Source: Arthrobacter sp. EpRS71
GTDB lineage: Bacteria > Actinomycetota > Actinomycetes > Actinomycetales > Micrococcaceae
DNA: 64,000 nt
Reading direction: 5' to 3'
Assembly (NCBI RefSeq): GCF_001512285.1
Contig: NZ_LNUV01000006.1
Coordinates: forward strand, 1,724,361 to 1,788,360
Each line of letters starts with the position of its first letter. Position 1 is the first letter of the stretch. Positions 15,716 through 23,858 of this stretch are shown piece after piece. The position numbers and the translations under genes were made by a program. The notes below the pieces were generated by a model. It saw only the letters and a program-made list of their open reading frames with translations, had not been told where the DNA came from and searched no databases.

Positions 15716-16692
15716 CCGAATATCCCTCCGACAAAGTTTCCGACTGACTTGGCGGCGTCACTGACCCCGTCTGCCACCTTACTGCCTACGTCCTTCGCGA
15801 AGCCTGCCACCTCCTTGGCGCCGTCGGCGATGTAGCTGCCCGGGTTGCGGGCGAAGTTGCTGATGGAGTCCCAGTTGTCGGCCACGAGGTTGCCCAGTGC
15901 CCAGGCACCGGCAACTATGCCGGCGCCAATGACGATCGGCGCACCGATCGGCCCCAGCAAGGCCGCACCGCCGGCCGTCATGAGCATGATGCTTCCAACA
16001 CCGCCAACCACGGACAGGCCGCCGGCAATGCGGTCGCCGGTGCCGCGCCAGCCATCGTGCTGGGGGTTGATCATGTCGCTGATGCCACCCACGATGTTCA
16101 GCGGCGCCGCCAACGCTCCGGCCACGCGGAGGCCTTTGGAGAACTTGCTGGCATCCTGGAACGCCTGGCTGTAGGGGATGTTGGCTTTGAGGTCAGTGAG
16201 GACGTCCGTGACTTTCTCACCATTGCGCAGCGCGGTCATGGCGTCGCGGACCACAGTTCCGCCGGCCCGCCAGTTGGTCAGGACTTCGCGGGTCTTCACC
16301 CATTCGGCGTTGCCAAGCTTGAGGTATTTGTACGCTGTCCACAGCGGCGCGGCCAGGCCCTTGACGCCCATCGCGGTGTCGTAGACGTCCTTGAGGACGC
16401 CCACTGACGTGCCCGAGCCGTCGTTGTGGCTGGCGAATTCCTGCTGGTTGGCGTGCTTTTTCAGCTGGCTCGCATTCTCGCGCAGCATGTTTGCGGCCTT
16501 GACCAGGCTCTGCCGATGCTGGGAATTCCAGTCGCCCTTGAACACGGTGGCGTCGCGGCCCTGCCACGCCGTGGTGGAGTTGATCGCGTTGGACAACTGC
16601 GTGCCTTGCAGGCTGATGGCGTCGGCGGCTTTGCCCATCACGCCAGCCAGACTGCGAAGCTGCGCGATGTCCGCGCCATAGAACCCAGCCAT
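15712..16692 (-). CDS. WXG100-like protein with hydrophobic Gly-rich C-terminus (putative type VII substrate)
   Basis: This 326-residue protein starts at ATG 16692. Residues 1-95 form a helical hairpin with WQGRDATVF in the turn, the WXG signature of ESX substrates, followed by a second helix. Residues about 200-270 hold two or three Gly/Ala-rich hydrophobic stretches (VVGGVGSIMLMTAGGAALLG, PIVIGAGIVAGAWALGNLVA). The end is an amphipathic Lys/Val/Ala repeat. No signal peptide, consistent with type VII export. No ESX ATPase gene is in the window. The hydrophobic tail could be membrane-inserting (inference). Confidence 0.75.
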   Translation of the reverse strand: MAGFYGADIAQLRSLAGVMGKAADAISLQGTQLSNAINSTTAWQGRDATVFKGDWNSQHRQSLVKAANMLRENASQLKKHANQQEFASHNDGSGTSVGVLKDVYDTAMGVKGLAAPLWTAYKYLKLGNAEWVKTREVLTNWRAGGTVVRDAMTALRNGEKVTDVLTDLKANIPYSQAFQDASKFSKGLRVAGALAAPLNIVGGISDMINPQHDGWRGTGDRIAGGLSVVGGVGSIMLMTAGGAALLGPIGAPIVIGAGIVAGAWALGNLVADNWDSISNFARNPGSYIADGAKEVAGFAKDVGSKVADGVSDAAKSVGNFVGGIFG

Positions 16693-16781
16693 GAGGAACC
16701 CCCTGTAAACAAGCATCGAAAAGTCTCGTCCCAGCCTAGGCGGAGCTGCAAGCGGCCGCGATGGGGAGACATGCCCATACA

Positions 16782-16842
16782 CAACGCGGGGTCACTTATG
16801 GCCCCTATGTCCCCATAAGGGGCCATAAGTGACCCCGCGTTG
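16782..16842. repeat. Long perfect palindromic repeat, 25-base arms
   Basis: Arms 16782-16806 and 16818-16842 are exact complements (starting CAACGCGGGGTCACTTATGG), with an 11-base loop. It lies between the WXG100-like gene and the ppa terminator. It is longer than a usual terminator and may be a REP/MITE-like dispersed element. Confidence 0.85.
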
Positions 16843-16854
16843 CTTTAAAAAGTA

Positions 16855-16901
16855 CGACGGCGGCCGGCTCGGTTCGCAGGGAACCGTGCCGGCCGCCGTC
16901 G
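16855..16901 (-). terminator. Terminator of ppa
   Basis: 14-base perfect GC-rich arms (16855-16868 and 16888-16901, CGACGGCGGCCGGC and its complement) lie just after the ppa stop. On the minus strand they are followed by TACTTTTT, i.e. a rho-independent type terminator. Confidence 0.8.
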
Positions 16902-16921
16902 GGCGTGAACCGGGGGCGAGC

Positions 16922-17410
16922 CTAGTGGGCTGCCGGAACGTAACGCTTGATGGAAGCTTCCAGCTCGGCTTCGGCAGCGGCGCGGTCGCCCCAGCCCTCA
17001 GCCTTGACCCACTTGCCGGGCTCCAGGTCCTTGTAGCGGGTGAAGAAGTGCTCGATTTCCTTGATGAGGAATTCGCTGACGTCGCTGACTTCCTGGATGT
17101 GGTCGAAACGTGCGTCAACGGGGACGCAGAGGACCTTGGCGTCTCCGCCGCCGTCGTCGGTCATGTTGAAGACGCCGATGGGGCGGGATTCAACGATGAC
17201 GCCGGGGTGGAGGTCGAAGTCCTGCAGGAGCACCAGTGCGTCCAGCGGGTCGCCGTCTTCGCCCAGGGTGTTCTCGAAGAAACCGTAGTGCGTGGGGTAC
17301 TGCATGGAGGTGAACAGGACGCGGTCCAGGCGGACACGGCCGGTTTCGTGGTCAACTTCGTACTTGACGCGCGATCCCTTGGGGATCTCGATGGTCACGT
17401 CGTGCTTCAT
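16922..17410 (-). CDS. ppa: Inorganic pyrophosphatase
   Basis: This 162-residue family I soluble pyrophosphatase hydrolyses PPi to phosphate in the cytoplasm. Seen: EIPKGSRVKYEVD near the N-terminus, LDRVLFTSMQYPTHYGF, the metal-binding GDPLDALVL with DxDxxD-type acids, then DARFDHIQEVSDV and FFTRYKDLEPGKWV, all in family order. Length is standard. ATG 17410 has AAGGAG 8 bases upstream. It is monocistronic with its own terminator, divergent from dacB. Confidence 0.97.
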   Translation of the reverse strand: MKHDVTIEIPKGSRVKYEVDHETGRVRLDRVLFTSMQYPTHYGFFENTLGEDGDPLDALVLLQDFDLHPGVIVESRPIGVFNMTDDGGGDAKVLCVPVDARFDHIQEVSDVSEFLIKEIEHFFTRYKDLEPGKWVKAEGWGDRAAAEAELEASIKRYVPAAH

Positions 17411-17554
17411 GGAATGCTCCTTGACGGGGGTGGGTGGGGCGCGGCAGGCAAAAGCTCAGCCGGCGCCGCCGACTACTATTGAGGATATAGCGAGAGGCCC
17501 GGGTTTCTTGAACCGGCGGGGACATTTCAGGACTGACAGGACCAAGCGACTTCC

Positions 17555-19003
17555 ATGATGGGCGTTAAAAACGGGGGTGCCCGCAAAGGGGATTCCCCGG
17601 CGTGGGGGCGTTTTACATGGCCGGTGCTGCTGACCACTGTTCTGTTGTGCCTTGGCGCCGTGGTGGCAACGGGAATGTTCCCGGGCCTGCTGAGCGTCCC
17701 TAAGCCCCCCGTTCCAGTCCCCGCCTGGCAGAAGGTGCCGGACCGCCTTTCCGAGGTCAACAGTGTGCTTCCGTTGGATGCCCGGGCGCCCCTGCCTGTG
17801 CCTGCCCAGGTGGCTAAACTCCTTGACGCCACGCTCACACCAGATGGTGCGGGCAGTATCAGCGGTGTGGTGTTGGACGCATCCACCGGTCAGGTTCTGT
17901 TCGACCGGGATGCCAACGCCAACCGCATTCCGGCCTCGAACATGAAGCTGCTGACCGCCGTCGCCGCCTTGAAAGCGCTCGGTCCGGAATCCCGGTTCAC
18001 CACCCGTGTGCTCGCATCCGACGATCCCTCCACCGTGGTGCTGACCGGGGGAGGGGATGTTCTGCTGGGTTCCGGCGCCTCCGAATCCACCGCCGTTCTT
18101 GGGCGGGCAGGACTCGCGTCATTGGCTGCGGACACGGCTGCCGCTTTGGCCGCGGCCGGGGTGACGGGACCGGTCACCCTGCGCGTTGACGACTCCCTCT
18201 TTACCGGCGCACCCCTGAACCCGGCATGGAGCCTGGACGACGTCGCCGCCGGAGAGACCGCGCCGCTGTTCTCCTTGGCGTTGAACTCCGGCCGCTACAG
18301 CCCCGACGTTCTTACCGGACCCAGGCCCCAGGATTCCGCCATCACCACCGCCCAGGCGTTCGCCGGGCAGTTGGCGGCTGCCGGTGTTGCGGTGACTCCC
18401 GGCGTCGAACGCGGTAAAGGCCTCCCCGCCAAAGTGTTGGCTGCTGCCGAGTCAGCCACTGTCAGCGAGCAAGTGGACCTCATGCTTGAGTCCTCGGATA
18501 ACTTCCTCGCAGAAGCGCTGGGGCGCATGACCGCCTTGGCGTCCGGTCAGGCTGGAACGTACGACGGCGCCACTGCGGCCGTGCGGCAAAAGTTGGGGGA
18601 GTTGGGGATCGCCACGGATTCGATGCAGTTGGCCGACGTTTCGGGCCTTGCCTTGGAGAACCAGGTCACCGCCCACCAGTTTGCCGAGGTTGTTCGCGCC
18701 ATCACCAGCGGGCCGGACCTTGCCCTGCGGACCGCGCTCGACGGTTTCCCGGTTGCCGGACTCACCGGGACTTTGGACGACAGGTACCTCGACGCCGGAA
18801 CATCCGAGGGCGCCGGGCTGGTACGCGCCAAGACCGGGACCCTGAATACCGTGATCGCGTTGAGCGGTTACGTGGTGGATGCTGATGGCAGGCTGCTGGT
18901 GTTCTCGTTCATCGGCAATGGGCTGGACCCCGGTGCCGCGGGCAACAAAGTGGCGATGGACCGTTCGGCGTCGGTGCTGGCCGCCTGCGGGTGCCGGGGC
19001 TGA
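17555..19003 (+). CDS. dacB: D-alanyl-D-alanine carboxypeptidase/endopeptidase (PBP4 type)
   Basis: The protein has 482 residues: one N-terminal membrane/signal segment (WPVLLTTVLLCLGAVVATGM) and then an S13 peptidase domain. All three penicillin-binding motifs are present: SxxK as SNMK at 128-131, SxN as SDN at 314-316, and KTG at 426-428. It trims or cleaves peptidoglycan peptides outside the membrane. ATG 17555 is followed by a second in-frame ATG. The next gene follows after about 50 bases on the same strand; the ppa-dacB-metalloprotease-tilS-hpt order is common in this group as I recall it. Confidence 0.95.
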   Translation: MMGVKNGGARKGDSPAWGRFTWPVLLTTVLLCLGAVVATGMFPGLLSVPKPPVPVPAWQKVPDRLSEVNSVLPLDARAPLPVPAQVAKLLDATLTPDGAGSISGVVLDASTGQVLFDRDANANRIPASNMKLLTAVAALKALGPESRFTTRVLASDDPSTVVLTGGGDVLLGSGASESTAVLGRAGLASLAADTAAALAAAGVTGPVTLRVDDSLFTGAPLNPAWSLDDVAAGETAPLFSLALNSGRYSPDVLTGPRPQDSAITTAQAFAGQLAAAGVAVTPGVERGKGLPAKVLAAAESATVSEQVDLMLESSDNFLAEALGRMTALASGQAGTYDGATAAVRQKLGELGIATDSMQLADVSGLALENQVTAHQFAEVVRAITSGPDLALRTALDGFPVAGLTGTLDDRYLDAGTSEGAGLVRAKTGTLNTVIALSGYVVDADGRLLVFSFIGNGLDPGAAGNKVAMDRSASVLAACGCRG

Positions 19004-19054
19004 GTCCTCCGCGCGGAGCGAACTTAAGGCTCACTGTCAGTCGCATGTGGTCTG

Positions 19055-20185
19055 ATGGACCGTATGGTGTCATCTGCCCGAGATTCGTCAGCAGGGGCCC
19101 CGTCCCTGATCAACTGGGACCTGGCCGCCTCTACGGCTGCCCGGCTTGCCCCTCCCGGCCCGGAGCTGAGCGCCGGGGAGATCAGCAAGGCGGTGGATAA
19201 TCTGCGCTTCAACGCGGATATCTCCGTCCCGCACGTGCACGACATCACCGGCTTGGACGCCGCGAGGGACCTGCGTGATTCGCACGTTCTTGTGGTGGAC
19301 CGGGCCTCGTGGTCCAAGGCCAATACGCAGAGTTTCGCGGTGATGCTCCAACCCGCGCTGAAGAAAATGCTGGAAAGCCGCAGTCCAGCAGCCATGACTC
19401 CGGCCGCAGCTGCTGCCAGCGGTGCCATCACAGGCGCCCAGCTCGGCGCAGTCCTTGCGTTCCTCTCCAGTAAAGTCCTCGGCCAGTACGATCCTTTTGC
19501 CGCCCTGGCCCCGGATTCCAACGTGCCCCCGGGTGGCCGGCTCCTGTTGGTGGCGCCGAACATCATCTCCGTGGAACGCGAACTGAACGTCCACCCGGAC
19601 GACTTCCGTCTGTGGGTTTGCCTGCACGAACAGACTCACCGGGTCCAGTTCGCGGCTGCACCATGGCTTCGGCACCACATGCTGGACGAGATCGAAAAGC
19701 TCAGCGGCAATCTTCTGGGCAACATGGATACTTTGGTTGAACGCGCCGGCGCTGTGGCCAAGTCCTTGCGGGACCGAAACCCCACCGAGAAGACGCCGGG
19801 CCGTGGCGCCATCCTGGACCTCCTCCAGAACCCGGAGGAAAAAGCGTCCCTGTCCCACATCACTGCCGTCATGAGCCTTCTGGAAGGCCACGCCAACGTG
19901 GTGATGGATGCCGTGGATTCGAGCATCGTCCCCTCCGTGAAGACCATCCGCCAGCGTTTCAATGAGCGCGGCAAGGACCGCGGCGTGGTGGAGAAGTTCA
20001 TCCGCAACCTCCTGGGCCTTGACGCCAAGATGCGCCAGTACACCGACGGCGCCAAGTTCGTCCGCGAAGTGGTTGCCGTGGCCGGCATGGAGGGCTTCAA
20101 CCACGTGTGGGAATCCGCAGAGTACCTGCCCACCGAAGAAGAGATCCACAACTCCAAGCTGTGGCTTGAGCGGATGGGGCTTTGA
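19055..20185 (+). CDS. Zinc-dependent metalloprotease, DUF2342 type
   Basis: This 376-residue protein belongs to the actinobacterial family often labelled 'coenzyme F420 biosynthesis associated', which has a zincin-like fold. The zinc motif HEQTH is at 191-195 in a VCLHEQTHRVQF context, and a downstream acidic stretch (SLLEGHANVVMDAVDSS) could give the third ligand. No signal peptide. Starts at 19055 or 19064 are possible; neither has a strong ribosome site. Its TGA overlaps the TTG start of tilS. Physiological substrate is unknown, and the F420 link is a database habit, not shown here. Confidence 0.85.
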   Translation: MDRMVSSARDSSAGAPSLINWDLAASTAARLAPPGPELSAGEISKAVDNLRFNADISVPHVHDITGLDAARDLRDSHVLVVDRASWSKANTQSFAVMLQPALKKMLESRSPAAMTPAAAAASGAITGAQLGAVLAFLSSKVLGQYDPFAALAPDSNVPPGGRLLLVAPNIISVERELNVHPDDFRLWVCLHEQTHRVQFAAAPWLRHHMLDEIEKLSGNLLGNMDTLVERAGAVAKSLRDRNPTEKTPGRGAILDLLQNPEEKASLSHITAVMSLLEGHANVVMDAVDSSIVPSVKTIRQRFNERGKDRGVVEKFIRNLLGLDAKMRQYTDGAKFVREVVAVAGMEGFNHVWESAEYLPTEEEIHNSKLWLERMGL

Positions 20186-21366
20186 GCGTTCCGTCCGGTT
20201 CTGGTTCCGGCGACGGTTCCGCTGTCGGGTCCGTAGCTAAGGGTCGACGACGGCCGGGGCGTTTGGCGCCGGTCGTCGGCAAAGCGCGAAAGCAGTTGCA
20301 GAACGCCCTGGCCTCTGCGGGCTACCCCTCACATGTGCTGGTTGCCTGTAGTGGCGGCCCGGATTCCTTGGCTCTGGCCGCCATCGCCGCGTACTTCGCC
20401 AGGCGCGGTCACGTGGACGGACACCCGGCGAACGTTGCCGGTGTGGTGGTGGATCATCAGCTGCAGGAGGGCTCCGCGGACGTCGCCTCCCGCACCGCCG
20501 CCGTGTTGCGTGAACTGGGTCTGTCTCCAGTTGAAGTTCGCACCGTGGAAGTTGCGGCAACAGGCTTTGGGCCCGAGGCTGCGGCCAGGGATGCCCGTCA
20601 CGCTGCGTTGGAATCCGCTGCTGATGACTTTGGCTGTGACGCGATCCTGCTCGGCCACACCTTGGACGACCAAGCAGAGCAAGTGCTCTTGGGCTTGGCC
20701 CGTGGGTCCGGAACGCGCTCGCTGGCCGGAATGCGGCCCGCCCGTGGCCGTCTGCTCCGGCCCTTCCTTGGACTGCGACGCGAAGAGACCTTGGAAATCT
20801 GCGAGGTTGAAGAACTGAACCCCTGGCATGATCCGAGTAACGCCGATCCTGCCTATGCCCGTTCCAGGACCCGGGTGGAAGTGATGCCGGTGTTGGAGGA
20901 AAAGCTCGGCCCGGGGGTCGCTGAGTCGCTGGCGAGGACCGCTGCAATCCTGCAGCAAGACGCAGACTTCCTTGAAGACCTTGCCAACGAGACTTATCTC
21001 TCACTTGTCCAGCGGGAAGGCAGGGATGCGTGGCTTCCCGAAGACGCCGTCCGTGAGCTGCCTGCAGCGCTCCGGTTCCGCGTCATCGCGAAGGCGGCGG
21101 CCGACGTCGGCGGTCAACAACCCGGCTACGGGCGCCTTCACGCTGCGGAAGCGCTGCTTCGCCGGCAAGGGTCGGCGGGGCCCGTGGAGCTTCCCGGCCA
21201 CGTCAGTGTGTACCGCTTATCCCTCCATGATTTGGAGCAGGAACGCGTTGTTTCCGCGGGTGCTTCGTCGGCTGTTTCGGCGGGTGCTGCGGGTGACGGC
21301 GTTCCCCGACTGGCCTCCCCCTGTGGGAAGCTAGTATTCCGGCATCAGAAACCGTCCCAACAGTAG
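20182..21366 (+). CDS. tilS: tRNA(Ile)-lysidine synthase
   Basis: The protein has 394 residues. The PP-loop motif SGGPDS lies at 57-62, followed by VVDHQLQEGS and GHTLDDQAEQVLLGLARGSG, the N-type ATP pyrophosphatase signatures of TilS. It adds lysine to C34 of tRNA-Ile(CAU), making it read AUA. The TTG start overlaps the previous stop (TTGA), so translation is probably coupled. The gene is directly followed by hpt, the usual pair. Confidence 0.95.
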   Translation: MSVPSGSGSGDGSAVGSVAKGRRRPGRLAPVVGKARKQLQNALASAGYPSHVLVACSGGPDSLALAAIAAYFARRGHVDGHPANVAGVVVDHQLQEGSADVASRTAAVLRELGLSPVEVRTVEVAATGFGPEAAARDARHAALESAADDFGCDAILLGHTLDDQAEQVLLGLARGSGTRSLAGMRPARGRLLRPFLGLRREETLEICEVEELNPWHDPSNADPAYARSRTRVEVMPVLEEKLGPGVAESLARTAAILQQDADFLEDLANETYLSLVQREGRDAWLPEDAVRELPAALRFRVIAKAAADVGGQQPGYGRLHAAEALLRRQGSAGPVELPGHVSVYRLSLHDLEQERVVSAGASSAVSAGAAGDGVPRLASPCGKLVFRHQKPSQQ

Positions 21367-21396
21367 CCGCACCGAGCATCAAAACAGGAGCCATTG

Positions 21397-21948
21397 GTGG
21401 ATTCAAACGACGTCCAGGCAGATCTCAAGCACGTTCTTTACACCAAAGAGCAAATCCAGACGCGTATCGCGGAACTTGCGGCGCAGATCGACAAAGACTA
21501 CGAAGGCCGTGACATCCTCGTTGTCGGTGTCCTTAAGGGTGCGGTCATGGTCATGGCTGACCTGGCGCGTGCGCTGCACAGCCACGTGAGCATGGACTGG
21601 ATGGCGGTCTCATCCTACGGCTCGGGTACTCAGTCCTCGGGTGTTGTCCGGATCCTGAAGGACCTCGACACCGACCTCATGGGCAAGGACGTCCTGATTG
21701 TCGAGGACATCATTGACTCCGGCCTGACTCTGTCCTGGCTCAAGTCCAACCTTGAATCCCGTGGCACGGCAAGCGTCGAAATCTGCACGGCTTTCCGCAA
21801 GCCGACCGCCGCCAAGGTGGAAATCGACGTCAAGTACGTCGGATACGACATCCCTAACGAATTCGTGGTGGGCTACGGCCTGGATTATGCCGAGAAGTAC
21901 CGCAACCTGGACTTCGTGGGCACCTTGGCTCCGCACGTCTACGAGTAG
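21397..21948 (+). CDS. hpt: Hypoxanthine phosphoribosyltransferase
   Basis: This 183-residue type I phosphoribosyltransferase salvages hypoxanthine and guanine with PRPP. Seen: VGVLKGAVMVMADLARAL, SSYGSGTQSSGVVRILKD, and the PRPP loop LIVEDIIDSGLTL, then a YVGYDIPNEFVVGYGLDYAE tail. CAGGAG lies 6 bases before GTG 21397, which is preferred to the in-frame TTG at 21394. tilS ends 30 bases upstream. Confidence 0.96.
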   Translation: MDSNDVQADLKHVLYTKEQIQTRIAELAAQIDKDYEGRDILVVGVLKGAVMVMADLARALHSHVSMDWMAVSSYGSGTQSSGVVRILKDLDTDLMGKDVLIVEDIIDSGLTLSWLKSNLESRGTASVEICTAFRKPTAAKVEIDVKYVGYDIPNEFVVGYGLDYAEKYRNLDFVGTLAPHVYE

Positions 21949-21980
21949 GCCTCTCAGCTTCACCGCTTCGCACCGCCGCC

Positions 21981-22078
21981 GCGCCCTTTTCCGCCGTTTG
22001 CACCCGTAACCTCTGGCGCGTGTGGCGGGACTGGGTGCGGTGTTGGTGCCTAAGGGGTGCGATTGGCGGTAGCGGGCG
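21981..22078. repeat. Local intergenic repeat, copy A
   Basis: This is about 98 bases, from GCGCCCTTTTCCGCCG to GGCGGTAGCGGGCG. Nearly the same sequence occurs as copy B, which is split by the IS element. It has no ORF of coding character. The two copies were about 60 bases apart before insertion. Confidence 0.85.
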
Positions 22079-22138
22079 CGTGTAGCTGCGGTGCGGCTGG
22101 TGGTGTTCTGTTTTGCTGTGGTGTGCGTTTCTTGGCGT

Positions 22139-22170
22139 CGCGCCCTTTTCCGCCGTTTGCACCCGTAACC
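22139..22170. repeat. Local intergenic repeat, copy B, left part
   Basis: Matches the first third of copy A (CGCGCCCTTTTCCGCC onward) and stops at the left edge of the IS element, ending in AACC. Confidence 0.8.
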
Positions 22171-22218
22171 CCCCATGTGTCAGGCTCGGCTGTTACATAG
22201 TGTTTGCAGTTGTGCCTG

Positions 22219-22710
22219 ATGCGCGGAGCGGGGAATGGATTGCCCGTGTTTGAAGTTCCTCAACGCCCATCCCGTAACCACAGATTCTCGCGAGCCCAGA
22301 AATGGGAGTTGCTCTCTGAGTACGACAAGTGCCTTGATAGAGGTGCGAAGGCGGCGTTTTGCAGGGCGGTCGGTGTTCAGCCGAGAACCATGCGGGACTG
22401 GGCTGCTGACCGCGAACAGGGTCGGATGGCGCCTCCTCCAGATGCAGGTGGTCCGGCGGTTAAGGAGGGGAGCCGCTGGATGAACGATCGAGAGCGTCAT
22501 GAGTTGAATCGGTTGCGCAAGGAGAACGAGAAGCTCAAAGCCAAACTGGAGAAGTCCGAGGCGGCCGTTGACATCCTGGGAAAAGCGTCCGCGCTTCTGG
22601 AGGCATTGGCCAGGAGCGCGACGGCGACCGATCCCCACTTGGAGGAGAAGGAGCCGGGACGGCCGGAGTGGTTGGAGGACAACCGCGACGAGAAATCATC
22701 CTCAGGATAG
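22219..22710 (+). CDS. IS3-family transposase OrfA
   Basis: About 163 residues from ATG 22219 (a GTG at 22246 is also possible). An N-terminal helix-turn-helix (AKAAFCRAVGVQPRTMRDWA) is followed by a leucine-zipper-like coiled coil (LNRLRKENEKLKAKLEKSEA), the standard OrfA layout for end binding and dimerisation. It overlaps OrfB by about 43 bases in the -1 frame, so an OrfAB fusion would need ribosomal frameshifting. No classic A-rich slippery heptamer was seen. Confidence 0.85.
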   Translation: MRGAGNGLPVFEVPQRPSRNHRFSRAQKWELLSEYDKCLDRGAKAAFCRAVGVQPRTMRDWAADREQGRMAPPPDAGGPAVKEGSRWMNDRERHELNRLRKENEKLKAKLEKSEAAVDILGKASALLEALARSATATDPHLEEKEPGRPEWLEDNRDEKSSSG

Positions 22711-23712
22711 TAGCCATGCTGATCGCCGCGAAATGGTCTGTCCGGGCTGCCTGCAGCGTTGCCGGTGTCTCCCACATGCTCTGGTACCGGTCACTGAAGC
22801 CGGGTCTGTCCACCGGTGTGCGGATCCCGCACGCCGACAGGGCCTACCCCAACCGGATCGAACCCGAAGTCTGCGAGCAGCTGTTGAACAGGCTGAACTC
22901 CAAGGACTACGAAGACCTGTCCATCACCCAGGCCTGGTATCGGCTGCTGGATAACGGTGAATATTATGCCTCGATGTCCTCCACTCACAGGATCGTGAAG
23001 CGGGCTGGCCAGAATGGTGACAGACGTCCGCAGCGCTCCGCAGCGCTCCGCTGGCACCGGCACCGGGAGGTCCAAACCGGTCCTGGAAGCAACCGGACCG
23101 AACCAGCTGTGGTGCTGGGACATCACCGACCTCTACGGTCCCGGGAAACAGCACTTGAAGCTCTACACCGTCATGGATGTCTTCTCCCGACGAGTCGTCG
23201 GCCACCGGGTCGAACAACAGGAAACATCGTTCCGGGCTGGGGAGCTGATGGAGCAATCCGTGATCGATAACTGGGGCGCGCCGGAGATCCTGCATTCGGA
23301 CAACGGTGCCGCCATGCGGGCACGGCCGACCTACGATGTCCTGCGAATGCTGGGGATCAGCCCTTCGCATTCACGGCCCCGGACCTCAAATGACAATCCG
23401 TTCATCGAATCACTCTTCAAGACCGTGAAGTATTCCCTGGCATTTCCTGCCCGGTTCGTTTCACTCGAACATGCCAGGAGCTACGCCAGGGAGTTCTTCT
23501 CCGACTACAACGAAAACCACCGTCATTCCGGCCTGAATGGCTATACCCCGGACTCTGTGCACAAAGGGTACTGGGCCACGATCCAGACCCTCCGGCAAGA
23601 AATACTCGATACCCACTACGCCCACAACCCCGAACGATACGGCCGCCGGCCCCACATCAAATCCCCACCCAGCAATGTCTGGATCAACCAACCCAACCAA
23701 CAGCTGTCATAA
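22668..23712 (+). pseudogene. IS3-family transposase OrfB, broken by a 10-bp duplication
   Basis: The first frame (22668 on) gives the N-terminal part (SITQAWYRLLDNGEYYASM, then HRIVKRAGQNGDRRPQRSA). A second frame gives the integrase core with the DDE triad: D in WCWDIT, D in HSDNGAAM, E in NDNPFIESLFKTVKY. CAGCGCTCCG stands twice in tandem at 23031-23050; removing one copy restores one continuous frame (GDRRPQRSAGTGTGRSKPV). So the disruption is a simple slippage duplication, and the element should be inactive unless helped in trans. Confidence 0.9.
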
Positions 23713-23730
23713 GCAGCTTGATAAATACCG

Positions 23731-23801
23731 AACCTCTGGTGCGTGTGGCGGGACTGGGTGCGGTGTTGGTGCCTAAGGGGTGCGATTGGCGGTAGCGGGC
23801 G
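23731..23801. repeat. Local intergenic repeat, copy B, right part
   Basis: Resumes copy B immediately after the IS (AACCTCTGG...), matching copy A almost base for base up to GGCGGTAGCGGGCG. Confidence 0.85.
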
Positions 23802-23858
23802 CCGGTATCCGGTTCGTGAACCCTGCCGCTGCGGCAAGCCCTCGCGCTAAACTGGACC

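Larger units (their letters stand above)
22171..23730 (+). mobile_element. IS3-family insertion sequence, about 1560 bp
   Basis: The element has two ORFs in orfA/orfB arrangement (orfB in the -1 frame). Imperfect ends can be aligned (left ...TGTCAGGCT, right ...AGCTTGATA, complement TATCAAGCT). It is flanked by AACC on both sides (22167-22170 and 23731-23734), fitting a 4-bp target duplication. It splits copy B of the local repeat; joining the flanks restores a sequence like copy A. Exact ends are inferred from this. Confidence 0.85.
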
